Source of the DNA: Marsupella aquatica
Taxonomy: Eukaryota; Marchantiophyta
DNA: 64,000 nt
Direction: 5' to 3'
Assembly: GCA_973895155.1 (NCBI GenBank)
Contig: OZ316893.1
Location: 24,924,001 to 24,988,000 of the forward strand
This document shows positions 1 through 10,680 of the stretch, piece by piece; the first letter of the stretch is position 1, and every line of letters starts with the position of its first letter. The notes under the pieces were generated by a model. The model was not told where the DNA came from. It saw only the letters and a list, made by a program, of their open reading frames with translations, and ran no database searches. A program made the position numbers and the translations under genes.

Positions 1-1426
1 ATCCTCTTGCTTAGTTTCCTTTGCAACTTCACCGTACTAGATTCAACTTCATGATTCTAGAACATTTTCATCCTGAACGTTTCGTCCCCTTCACCAGTTG
101 GGAATCTTTTGGACTTCACTGTTAGTTTCATTAATATCAGGATTGCTTCGTTTATCATCCACTGGAAGAAAAGGATCCCACAACAGAAATTTGGGTGCCC
201 TGACTACTGCTTTCGAATCATTGAACGAGGTACTCACTCAGTGACACGATGGTCAAGGTTGCCTAGGTAAAGCTTGTGCTCTCGGGTTTGCTCCCGAGTA
301 TCGTTAACCAGTTCATGCTTGTCCACCCCCTGCAATGAGCCTCATCAGTGCACAGAACCAGAGAGAGAAAAAGTAGTGGGAGAGGGTTAAGGACGAATGA
401 ATCAAACGATCGGCATTTAAAATGGACCCAGGATATCGAGTAGACGCACTCAGGATGAACCAGCACTTCTAAGGCATCAGTGATTCGTGTGACTACAACT
501 TGTCAGACCTATTTCTAGCCTTCTGGACAATGCCCTCTTACAGTACGGGAAATATAAAAATGAAAAGTAAGGTTTTCTCTAATCAAAAAGAAAGAAAGAG
601 AAAAATGGTTGCTCTCTACTTACAAGAGGGCGCTTCAGCATTATGCCTGTATGACTTCTTGTGAGCAGAATCCCTTCCCTTACTGATCACCTCTGTGAAA
701 ACAAATTCTTACGTCGAGAATGTGGATTCTACTTGAGAAGGTTTGCAGTTCTCAACATTTGCCCAGCCGTGTGAAACCATCATGACCTCCTGCACCAGTG
801 AACACTTGTATATCTCCTGTCCCTGCTGCCGCTTTTTCTTCAGCATAGCTAGGACAACCCTAATCGACGATCAAACGCTGAAAAATTGAGACAGATCTCA
901 GCTCTCCGACAGGCGAAACCGAATTACGAGACAGTCTATCTGCATCGTAGGTATTAATTACGAGGATCCGCCCAAACCATCATCCCGACCTCCACTTCCC
1001 TTCCATCTAGCGTAAAGCCCTCAGTACTCCGCTGCACAACACTTCCCCCTCCCAATCCGTGACTCTCGAGGGGGATCGACTACTAAACCATCTCCATCAC
1101 ACAATGCCAAGCCCTAAATCCCAAATCTGCGCCAGTGAGCTTTCATTCTCGCAGCAGCAGCTTTTTATTATCCGCACATCGAAAGCTTGACACCGATTAT
1201 GTATGTATTCCGGATTTGAACGCTCTGAAAGTTAGATATCTTCGGCAGTGTGATATATATGTGAAGGAGGTGTGGCTGGAATTCTTGACAAGTATGCGGA
1301 TCCAACAAGCACCTTCACCACACCTGCGCGAGCTCTCTGGTCCTGGATTTAGAAGACCACCAGCTTTCCGCTGCAGATAGTTGTTCTTCCGAGTGGGCTC
1401 CAGACTCCCTAGGATCCAAACGAAGG
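1..1426. other. No gene recognised
   Basis: No reading frame here resembles a known family, and I could not build a phase-consistent exon chain. A short minus-strand frame near 770-880 reads as a hydrophilic peptide ending in a stop, and it could be a terminal exon of something. No partner exon is visible, so I do not call it. Confidence 0.4.
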
Positions 1427-2030
1427 CACCCAAGTCGAACGACAAAGGGTAAATCCCTGCTCCAACGCAGAATTGCCTAAAAGAGCCGAATCAGAGATGA
1501 TAAAAAGTCTCCAGAGCATCCAAAAGAAGACACCCAAGTCGAGCGACAAGCAAATCCCTGCTCCACCGCAGTATTGAAGAAAAGAGCCGAATTAGAGATG
1601 ATAAAACAGTCACCACAGCATCCAAACGAAGACACCCAAGTCGAACTACAAAAAGTAAATCCCTGCTCCACCACAGAATTGCCAAAAAGAGCCGAATCAG
1701 AGATGATAAAACAGTCTCCACAGCATCCAAGCGAAGACACCCAAGTCGAACGAAAACTGATTTTCCCTGCTCCACCGCAGAAATGCCAAAAAGAGCCGAA
1801 TCAGAGATGATGAAACAGTCTCCAGAGCATCCAAAAGATGACACCCAAGTCGAACGACAACAGATTTTCCCTGCTCCACCGCAGAATTGCCAACAAGAGC
1901 TAAATCAGAGAAGATGAAACAGTCTCCAGAGCATCCAAAAGAAGACACCCAAGTCGAACGACAACGGATTTCCCTGCTCCACGGCAGAATTGCCAACAAG
2001 AGTCGAATCAGTGAAGATGAAATATGCTTC
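1427..2030. repeat. Tandem repeat, about 104 bp x 6
   Basis: The motif CACCCAAGTCGA recurs at 1427, 1531, 1633, 1738, 1842 and 1946, so the unit is 102-105 bp and there are about six copies. Each unit also carries the conserved blocks CCCTGCTCCACCGCAGAA and AGAGATGATAAAACAGTCTC. Because 104 is not a multiple of three, frames drift between copies. Open frames exist on both strands and look incidental. Copies differ by scattered substitutions and small indels, so the array is not freshly amplified. Confidence 0.9.
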
Positions 2031-2400
2031 CACCCAAACTGAAGTGATGCAGAACGTCAAAAGCCAGCTCAGGATTGTCGTGAGTTATACAGTAAGAAGC
2101 TACAGTGTGTATCTCTAAGTGCACAGTCCATAAGTACGAACCCTGGATAAGTGCAAGTCGTCATGTTCTTCCCTTTTCGATAGAGTTTGCGCATTTTTGC
2201 ACTTTTTGTAAGTGCAAACAGACTAGAACAAGTTCTGCTAAATGGCAACAATATAAATGCAAACTATTTGTAACTGTCGAGGAAGGCTTGAAGTGCCTTT
2301 GTATTTTCTCAGATGGAGCGCCTCTACTTGAGGGCCTCCTCTCATGCTATTCATTTCATTGTGTATTTGTATTTCTCTTGTGTTTGAGTGAGTGTATGCT

Positions 2401-2580
2401 TTAGGGCGTCTTGCATGTGCAAGGTCCTTTGATTTTTGGCCCTCAAATGAACCTGTGGCATCTCTAAACTAAGGTGTTCTTGATTGTGTTTAGATCCTGG
2501 GTATACACTTTTTCTCGACATATGTGGGTTGCTAAGGGTTGCATTTTTCAGGACTCTTGCACATGCAAGACAGCCCTTAG
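2401..2580. repeat. Imperfect inverted repeat (about 28-bp arms)
   Basis: The arm at 2401-2428 contains CTTGCATGTGCAAG. The arm at 2551-2579 carries CTTGCACATGCAAG and is the reverse complement of the first, apart from two small insertions. About 120 bp separate the arms. The core of each arm is itself nearly palindromic. It could be a degraded MITE-like element or a stem-forming repeat. No target-site duplication was identified. Confidence 0.6.
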
Positions 2581-2581
2581 T

Positions 2582-3186
2582 CACATTAGGGCACAGACAG
2601 AGCAGGGCACTCAGGATAGAGGGAGGAGAGAGTGCCTAGGATGGAACCTGCCCTCCCCAATGAGGAGTGGGGGTATGTGAATCTGACCCAAGGGTGATGG
2701 AAACCATGGGATTGTTTGATGGGACAATCTGAAGGCCAAAAGATCTCTTGTGGCTAACCTCCTGTGTTTCACTTCCCCCAAATGGCAGTCATACATGAAG
2801 GTAGTTTTAATCACTTTTAGGAAGACAATACAAACTTCTCCATAATAAATGGTTCAACGAAGAAAATGACACATGCCATCATATATTTGGCTTGGAGAGA
2901 ATCTAGACCTGAATTGCATAGCAAAGCCCTCTCCAGTCCCTCCCAACAAAATTCAATGCCTGTCCAAAACATAAGCTGCCTCTATCTCGTGACATGTTTC
3001 CCTCCCAAGCCCTCTCACATCTTTTTTTGCAGCAGCATTTGGGGGGAGTACTTGGGAGGGAAACTTGTTACCAGATTGCTTTGCAACCCACCAAAAAAAT
3101 ATTGTAAAAGTTTGCTCACCAAGCTAGTTTTCGTCACACAGGGCCCCATTAAAAATTTTCCCCATCTGAGCGTTCCACAAAATGTA
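2582..3186. other. No gene recognised; one dispersed repeat copy
   Basis: No coding family is recognisable. The segment around 3076-3133 closely matches 20297-20353 (shared start TGCAACCCAC, shared CACCAAGCT), so it is a copy of a dispersed repeat. Confidence 0.4.
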
Positions 3187-3345
3187 GAGACCCATTCCAG
3201 GGTTTTGGAAAATCTAGAGGTCCATCCGGGAATTTTGGAAAACTTGGAGGTCCATCCGAGCGATTGGAAATGTGTACATCCATCCGAGAAACTTGGAAAA
3301 CGCGAGGGTCCATCCGAGTGATCTGGCAAATGTGCATATCCATTC
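3187..3345. repeat. Minisatellite, about 30-bp unit
   Basis: TCCATCCG occurs at 3221, 3251, 3279 and 3309, with degenerate flanking copies starting near 3191 and 3339. The unit of 28-30 bp also carries GATTGGAAA or TTTTGGAAA. The minus-strand translation is a repetitive peptide and shows no sign of being a gene. Confidence 0.8.
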
Positions 3346-3512
3346 GAGCTTCAACTGTTTACAGACAACATTTCGCCACCATTTCTGAGGAATGTGAAAT
3401 AATGTTGCGGACCTGAGGAATGTGAATGTTGCCGATCAATTTGTTATAAGCACTGCGAGGAATACCCCACAACGAAACTTCTTTCCAGGTTTTGATTGAC
3501 CGCGATTCAGCA

Positions 3513-4100
3513 GCTTGATGAAGTTGCTTCTGTGGGTTCAAGCTCAACTGCATACTTGTTGACCAAGTTTGTAGTTTGTAGCACTGGAATTGGAGCTTGA
3601 TCGACGGATTCGGTTGAATGGAATTCAGAGATTCAGTCTTGGATCTTTCATAATCACTGAGACGACATACTTGGGTCCTACGTTTCCAGATCGTGCGGAG
3701 CTTATTATAGTTAGGTCCTCCATGGGACCGGTCGCTTGCCTGCTAGCAACTCAAAGTCAAGGTCTGGAAGCGCAGCGATGTCTACGGCTGCGTATAGCGA
3801 CAATTCATGTCGGCCAGCTTGATGAAGTTGCTTCTGTGGGTTCTAGCTCAGCTGTAACTGTTGATCAAGTTTGTAGCACTGGAATTGGAGCTTGATCAAC
3901 GGATTCGGGTGAATGGAATTCAGAGATTCAGTCTTGGATCTTTCACAATCACTGAGACGACGTACTTGGGTCCTACGTTTCCAGATCGTGCGGAGCTTAT
4001 TATAATTAGCGCCTCCATGGGACCGGTCGCTTGCCTGCTGGCAACTCAAAGTCAAGGTCTGGAAGCGCAGCGATGTCTATGGCTGCGTAAAAGCGACGCC
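3513..4100. repeat. Direct tandem duplication, 302-bp unit
   Basis: The block 3513-3814 is repeated at 3815 to about 4100. Both copies begin CAGCTTGATGAAGTTGCTTC and run through the same restriction-like landmark CCATGGGACCGGTCGC. The end of the unit (AAGCGCAGCGATGT) appears a third time near 4198, followed by further short duplications of CGTCGTTCTGAGAT up to 4262. Both copies contain short open frames with related peptides, which reflects the duplication and not coding. Confidence 0.85.
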
Positions 4101-4262
4101 AGCGTCGTTCTGAGATTACATTGTCCATTGATAGCTAGACAATGTCGTTCTGAGATGACATGATTCTCCACTGATTGCTAGGTAATGCAAGGTCAGGAAG
4201 CGCAGCGATGTTTACGGCTGCGTAAAGCGACGCCAGCGTCGTTCTGAGATTAGTTCTGAGAT

Positions 4263-4897
4263 TAGTTTCCTCTCGATGTCAATACTGTTGCTGTTGTAAA
4301 CATCGATCCGAAGAGCTCACGATGGCATAAGCTTGGTACTCGATCGATGAGAGTGTACGTCTTCTCGCTGTATATACTGTCGCTGGCGTGGCTTCACACA
4401 GCTGTAAACATCGCTCCGACTCTTGACCTTTCCTCTCACGGACTCATTTCGATCATTCGTGGGAGTTCAGGATTGGACTAACTCGTACTCGAAGCTATCG
4501 ACGTCTTTCTAGCTCCCCTGGATATATAGAGATGGATTCGAAATCGGACCCGACCCGATAAACGGCAGATGGCTCAACATCTACGCAAAGACAAGGGACG
4601 CGAAGCAATGCCGAAGCTCAAATGATCAATGTACAGATTACTTTGTCCGAACAGGTAGGATCCGAGTGTCCTTTGGTTCAAAATCGATACCAGAAATGCA
4701 CCTTGAGCACCAGGAATGCCTTGGAAGTTGAATTAATGCGTAGAATGTAAATTGAGCTACAGCAAGTTTGGGAAGCCCGTTCGTGAAGCATACAATGTTC
4801 ACTACATGCTAAAGTAAATCTTTATTTGATTGACCTATCAATTGCTAAGCAGCTCAGATGAGAAACAGAGGATGTAGTCAATTTATTCCTACGGCCA
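4263..4897. other. Gene-free stretch downstream of the chitinase
   Basis: No gene or clear repeat is seen. The part nearest 4898 is probably the 3' untranslated region of the minus-strand chitinase. Confidence 0.4.
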
Positions 4898-6199
4898 TTA
4901 ATACTTTTGCATATTGCTGCAGCTCACGCTGCTGCCAGGGCTCACACCGAGAAGACTACAGATATTGTTGTAATGGGTGACCCGGTCTGCTGCTTGGTCC
5001 GGATGCGCGGCACCGGGGCCGCACTCTATTCCACCATTGATGATGTCTATCGTCACCCCAAATCCAGCAGGGCTTCTGCCGGCTGAAACATCTGCGGATG
5101 AAGGACTCCAAGTGCCATCCATCACTGATTCGCAAGATGGTTTGGGTTGTTGTGCTGTGGTCCAAAACCACAATGCTGACTTCCAAGAAACAATCGGATC
5201 GGTGGCGACGAGACCTGGATTGCCTAGAAGGTTCTGACCGATCGCCTGCCCGCACGGCCCGTAATTATAGTTCCTGCAAATTCATCCCACGTTTGCCTTC
5301 AGCATGAGAACCTTATCACAATTCCAATTCCATGCCAGTTGATTTAGAGTCTAAATGTAGATGCCATTAAGTCCGAAGGTGTGTCAACGAATTGCCGAAT
5401 ACAAATTCTCGAGCTAGCAGAAAGCGATCTTGAGCTTGTACCAAGAAATCTGCAAGGGTCCGCGGCCGTAGTATTTCTGTTGAGACGCACAGGGATACTG
5501 CGCAGATGTCTGGCAGTAGTCAGATTTATCGGTCCCTTCGATGTACTGCAATCCTGAAACATCAGTCAAGAAACTTGCAATTAGAGTCGAGTCAAAGGCT
5601 GTCTCACTTTGCAATGTCAGATGTACAACGTTGTACAACGACAGCGTTGCTGCCTTCCACAAAAGTATTAAAGATCAGACAAAAGGCATGATTGAATACC
5701 AGGCAAGCCAACTACCCAATGCCGCCTAGGAGTTTTAGGTTGCGGGCGACTTACCGCTTGTTTCGTGGTAAACATTAGCTAAAAAAGCTGCAATGTCCTG
5801 CTTCCGTTGCGTAGAACTGCCGGTCGTTCCAAATCCACCAAACGAAGCTGTGGCTGTGATGAAGGAATTGTACGTATAAAACGAGTTTCTGCTGGAAAAG
5901 ATCGAACTGTAAAGACTGGATGTGACTATGCTGCCAACTCCGGAGCTACTTGGGGTAGATGGAGGCGACGGAGTCGTGGAAGGGCACTGCGAGGCACAGT
6001 TTCCCGGTGCACAGTATGCACTTGACGTTCCACAATACCCCGAGGTGCTGCAGCAGAACCCTGATGCACACGGACACTTGCCATCCTGCGCCAAACTTAA
6101 GCCGAAGAGGAGCGGAGACAACACTAGAATCAAACTACTCAACCGACGGCATGTGAGTCGACCACCCTCTCCACGTTTGCTGCTGGTACCCATTCTCAA
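4898..6199 (-). CDS. Secreted GH19 chitinase with chitin-binding domain
   Basis: Exons on the minus strand are 6199-5755, 5553-5442 and 5273-4898, and all joins are phase-consistent (310 residues). The protein hydrolyses beta-1,4 links in chitin, and plants use such enzymes in defence in the apoplast or vacuole. In order it has a basic start with a hydrophobic signal peptide (about residues 20-38, likely cleaved after LSLA), an eight-cysteine hevein-type CBM18 domain (about 40-75), a Ser/Pro/Thr linker, and the GH19 domain. The first catalytic Glu lies in YHETSGG and the second in [12 protein letters not shown]. The signature [17 protein letters not shown] and a closing IINGGIECG segment are present. 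The short loops resemble class IV enzymes more than class I. The codon for Trp in ISW is split across intron 2. Upstream in-frame Met choices are limited, so the start at 6199 is reasonable. Enzyme class is secure; subclass is inferred. Confidence 0.93.
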
Positions 6200-7948
6200 T
6201 CAAGGATATTTGAACTCAATTTCGAGGGTCGATTAGTGGTAGCTCGAGCCAGGCAAGTCGCTCTTCACAATGTCCAGCAATTCTTTCCTTCGCAAACAGA
6301 CTGGCTGCTAACGAGACAAAACCGAATTTACAATCATGAGAATAAGAATGCCACACAGTTTGAATCGAAAGCTGTCGAGACTCAAAGATGAAAATGTCGT
6401 ATCCTGTCGCCTCAATTTGTACTAGCAATGGATCGAGCCAGCGTGTTTGCGCGCTCACGGTCTCCAAGCAATGGGTCGATGACTTTGCAAACAGATGATG
6501 ACTACTCTTTGGACGACGACCGCGCCGCGACCCAAGGGTCAAACTTACGTACTCACAGGACCCTGACATTATGGACCGCTTTCCTCCAATCCACAACGAG
6601 GGACCGTTTCGAGTTTCGTGCTCGATCTTGTCCCAATCCGCGTCCTCGTGCTTCTGACCAGTACTAAAAGTTCCGTGGGACGGTGGGAAGCTGTGAGAGT
6701 ACTGAACACGTGAAGGGTACTTGTACCTTGTACCTCATCAAAAAAGCACCAAGCTGCTACCTGCAGCCAAATTTTAGTTTTATTATATGGACAAGACGTA
6801 GGAGCCATGTTCTCAATCACTGTTCTCAATTATATGGATATGGAAAATGTGTAATCAACATCGGTAGTTCAATAACCTCCGGCTCATTTTTGTTTGTTTT
6901 TGGTTTCCCCCGGGCCTATATTCAATGTTCCGGATCAGGTGAAGTATCGCAGGTCGGGAGCGATGCGGAGTAAGTTGCATACATCATGCAGCCCAAATAA
7001 TTAGTATTCAGTCGTGAGGTGGTGACATAAATGTTGGAGACTTCCCGTTTCCTTGAATCCTCGTTTGACTTGTCTAGACTTTCCCGATAGCCGCCTGAGA
7101 AACATCTAAACTTAGTGGTAGTGCAGGACGTCGTCAGAGAACGCCATTTTTATGAACATTGACTCTGGCGATGTGATTTGCCTCTTTGAGTGATCTTCGT
7201 GGCACGATTGAAAAGTCGACAATAAAATATCTGTAAAGCATCGACAGAGAAAGAAATGTCGAGTTGAAAACGGCGTGAGAACTGATTCTTGTGATTTTTG
7301 AATCACTTTTCGTGGTGCACTTTCTGATTCTTCCCTTCGTCCCACTTTATCAGTAGACAGTGTTCGAACCTTATCCCACACAGATGATTGCTTGAATTAC
7401 TTCGTCATAGGACAGCAATGTTTGCCATGCTTCCATATGCTTCCATGCAATGTTCTCGTTCGGATCTTTGCCTTCGTCCCACTTCATTGATTGCCAAGTT
7501 CTCCAACAGTGCTAGATCGTCATCATCAGGCACAGATGATTGCTTGAATTACTACCTCCCACGGCAGTCACAATTTCATGATCGTATTATACAATTCTTC
7601 AGGTCATGAAAAAGCTACACTTCTGTACTTCGAAAGCATAGATCTTTCCGTTCATGTCGACCTCGAAATAGTTGGCTGTCTGGTTGATGCATCAGTAGAA
7701 TAATGTTGCTGTTGATATCGTTGGAGAGGACGGCGTTGGTCATGATTTAACAAAAAGCACAGATGACAATTTCGCAACGGATAGGCGATGAGTTCCCCAG
7801 AAACACATGTGACTCACGTGTCTGGTGAATCGGAGACACTGGAGGACGAAGTTGCAATTGGTCTCAACTCATCCCACCCAAAGTCTCGATGGACTATGAT
7901 TGTGAGAGAGGAGTGTTTTGCCATCCAATAAAGTGATCATGACATAAT
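6200..7948. other. Upstream region of the chitinase; no gene seen
   Basis: The promoter of the minus-strand chitinase must lie at the low end of this stretch, but I see no convincing TATA box at a fixed distance. A short imperfect duplication is present: the motif GATGATTGCTTGAATTACT occurs at about 7383 and 7535, and CTTCGTCCCACTT occurs upstream of each. No coding family was recognised. Confidence 0.4.
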
Positions 7949-8815
7949 ATGAATAGAATTCAATCTACGAATCTGTTCCAAATGAACCACACTCGAGGTA
8001 TGAATCTGGAAATGAACCACACTCGATGTAGACATGATGGGCCTGTTCAGCACTATGAGATCTTAAGTATATATATCACACTGCCAAAAAGATGTGTGTA
8101 TCTCACTGCTAGAGTACTACCAGATCCTAAATATATATATCACACTACCAAAGAATACTACTAGATCTTAAGCATATCTATCACACTGCCAAAGAGATCC
8201 TAAGTATATATACCAAAAAAAGACAGGATGGCCAACACGGAGACATGATGCCAAAGGCAAAAGGCAAAAGAACTCAATAAAGGGGGAAGAGAAAGACCCC
8301 AAGAAGACCAAAGAGGCCACACAAGTCATGGAGTATCCCACAAAAACAAAACAAAAACCAAGAAGCAAACAACAAACAACAAACCCTATTGGGGGGTAAA
8401 TTGAAAATCCTGGTAGAGGTCTGGAGTAAACCGCATAAGAGGGTCACGGAGGTGAATCTGTCTAAAGGCCCTTCAACCGGTTGCCCCTAAGTTGAATTCC
8501 AAGTCGATCCATGCTGTTGAAAGTTCCAACATGGTACCAGAGAGCCAAAGATCAGATATTTCCCTGGAAATGAGTGTGGCTCAAGGGAGGGTGTTCGAAA
8601 TGAACCACACTCACATGCAGGCATGATAGGCCTGTAGCTCAATAAATGAGTACTAGGATGTACACTGGAGGTCCTAGGTTCAATTCCTTGGAAATGAAGC
8701 ACACTCACATGATGGATGCAGGCATGATGGGTCTGTAGCTCAGTAAAAGAGTACTAGGATGTACACTCGAGGAACTAGGTTTAATTCCTAGCCCACCCAA
8801 GTTGTTGAAAGTTCC
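7949..8815 (+). repeat. Repeat family with tRNA-like heads
   Basis: The block GAAATGAACCACACTC recurs near 7981, 8010, 8598 and, as a variant, 8690. At 8628-8691 and 8729-8798 it is followed by tRNA-like sequence. The second copy has an A-box-like TAGCTCAGTAAAAGAG, a B-box-like GGTTTAATTCC inside a perfect 5-bp T-stem (CTAGG/CCTAG), and a partial acceptor pairing GGGT/ACCC. The first copy has GGTTCAATTCC. The acceptor and anticodon stems are poor, so these are tRNA-derived repeats (SINE-like) or decayed tRNA pseudogenes and not working tRNAs. Confidence 0.5.
8515..8546 (+). mobile_element. Possible LTR end plus initiator-tRNA primer site
   Basis: TGTTGAAAGTTCCAACA (8515-8531) is followed directly by TGGTACCAGAGAGCC, one substitution and one short insertion away from the plant Copia/TRIM primer-binding consensus TGGTATCAGAGCC, which pairs with initiator Met tRNA. 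GTTGAAAGTTCCAAC recurs near 8805. No gag or pol frame follows, so at best this is a remnant or a small non-autonomous TRIM-like element. Confidence 0.35.
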
Positions 8816-9512
8816 AACCAAATCCGTATCCACACCCTAAATCCGACACCTCTTGATGAGCCTGGGAATGAGCTGTCATTTGTGGAACTGTCTCACAGCC
8901 TTTAGGACCTTGTCTCCTGGTTTGGCACCTTTGTTCTTTGGCAGTGAGCTATATCCAGCATAAAAGTGAGAAGTAATAACATGTTAGAGATCACAGATAA
9001 TAATAATAGCATCTCCAACTATGTACCTTATTTCATTAGAGTTACCTCTTAGTATATATTGTATATAGCAAGGATGATATGACAAAATGCAAGCCCAATG
9101 GTTACTGAGTCTTTTATCACCTCGTCCTCACATAGGCACAATTGAATATTAATCATTAAGTGTTGGATAGCCCAGGGAATAACCCCGGATTCAGTCAATG
9201 CGCTATACAGCTGTCAAATACAATTCCACTAACAACAAAACTCAGGAATGAATACTGTATTCAATTACTGCCCTATACAGTTACAAAATACAGTTCCATT
9301 AACAAGAAGCCCAGTAAGCTCACAACTGCATAGTGTACAAGTAACTCATCAGGGTTGCCTTTTTTGGCCAACTTACTAGGTTTGGTCAACATAGCATTAC
9401 AGCAAACCAACCCACTAACCCAATAACCATGGGAGATGCTCTAAGAGTAGTATACAGGACCAGCAGGGCCTTTTGACTAAGAGGCTTCATAATAGCTGGA
9501 GAGAAAAAAAAT
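8816..9512. other. AT-rich gene-free stretch
   Basis: No coding signal. A short internal duplication is visible around 9180-9310, where the segments containing CCTATACAG and AAATACA-GTTCCA(C)TTAACAA recur about 85 bp apart. Confidence 0.4.
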
Positions 9513-9975
9513 GAAGCCAGACTGGGATTTTGAGAGACCTACTTTGTAGTAGTTCTTGAGAGTCTCATGGCTGGACTAGTTGGGTATCTTTTCGTGGGCA
9601 GGCATGCCCGTCCCCCTGGCCGCTTTGTGCCCTGTGTTCCCTTTGCTTATTAGGTGGCTTTGGCCCCCTTGCTTAGCTTTGAAGGGACCTGCGTCCTTCC
9701 CTTCGTTTTCCAAAAACAAAAGAAAAAGCATTGTTTGTTCCTAGGAATGAAGAAAACAAAATGAAATCGGACCAGCATTTTGAGAGCTCCTTTGGTTCTT
9801 GAGGGTTTCATGGCTGGACAAGTTGGATATCTTTGTGTGTGCGGTCTTGCCCCAGGCATTTTGTGTCATATGTCTTTGGCGGCTTTTGTCCCCTTGCTTG
9901 GTTTTTGAGAAACAAAAGAAAAAGCATTGTGTAAGCATAGTTCATATGTGGACATGCGAATGAAGAAAACAAAAT
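9513..9975. repeat. Direct duplication, about 240-bp unit
   Basis: Two diverged copies run from about 9513-9752 and 9753-9975. Shared landmarks in the same order are ATTTTGAGAG, TTCTTGAG, CATGGCTGGAC, CCCCTTGCTT, AACAAAAGAAAAAGCATTG and GAAGAAAACAAAATGAA. The unit ends where the 87-bp repeat below begins. Confidence 0.75.
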
Positions 9976-10000
9976 GAATCCTCCTGACAGGATTTTGAGG

Positions 10001-10190
10001 GATCAATTTTGTTGTTATTCAGATCTGACCACATGTAGATCTAAAAGTCATAATATGCTATTCAAACTTTTTGCTAAACTAAGGCTGGATCAATTTTGTT
10101 GTGATTCAGATCTGACCATATGTAGATCTAAAAGTAGTAATATGCTATTCAAAATTTTTGCTAAACTATTCCAAGGAAAGTTTTTGCTAA
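10001..10190. repeat. Tandem duplication, 87-bp unit
   Basis: GATCAATTTTGTTG starts units at 10001 and 10088. Both contain CAGATCTGACCA, TGTAGATCTAAAAGT and AATATGCTATTCAAA in order. A partial third end (TTTTTGCTAAACTA) follows at about 10180. Confidence 0.85.
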
Positions 10191-10483
10191 ACTAAGGCTT
10201 CTCAACTCGCCATAAGTTCCACCTGCCAAAAACAGAAAGAAAGAAAAAAAAAAAACCCTGCTCTGGCCAGGGAGTACCCAACGTCTCATCCCCCTCACCC
10301 CCCACAAGCTAGGCTGACCAAAGGGGTGAAGCTTACAACAATGAAAAAAAATACCAAAAAACACATACTAGCGCTTTAGAAGGATTTTATTAAATAGGCT
10401 TGAGTGCGTACATTCCTACAGTTTTTGTCTTCAGTAGGGGTGGAAATGCTCTTTAACCACTTCCAGATTGGAGGCATGCAGAT

Positions 10484-10680
10484 GATTGGATGAGCTCTAG
10501 TGAAGCTTCATACATTCAAGGTCTACGAGATTGGAATATCCAAAAGACAATCACATTTGGGCTTTAGAGCAATATGATTGGATGAGCTTAGGGAAACTCC
10601 ACACATTGAAGGTCAACGATACTGGAGTATCCAAAAAGACAATCACATTTAGTCCTTTAGAGCAATCTGATTGGCCAGGT
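10484..10680. repeat. Tandem repeat, about 92-bp unit
   Basis: GATTGG marks unit starts at 10484, 10576 and 10669. Within units, CAAGGTC or GAAGGTCAACGA, AGTATCCAAAA, GACAATCACATTT and TTTAGAGCAAT recur in order. Two full units and the start of a third are present. Confidence 0.8.

Noticed and set aside
770-880. Minus-strand hydrophilic peptide ending in a stop
   Set aside because: Could be a terminal exon, but it is short, has two competing frames and no linked exon is visible.
1477-1999. Minus-strand frames of 87-117 residues with Cys/Ser/Phe repeats
   Set aside because: They are translations of the 104-bp tandem repeat, and the frame shifts between copies.
8729-8798. A functional tRNA gene
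   Set aside because: The T-stem is good, but the acceptor stem has only four pairs and the anticodon arm does not fold normally; a tRNA-derived repeat fits better.
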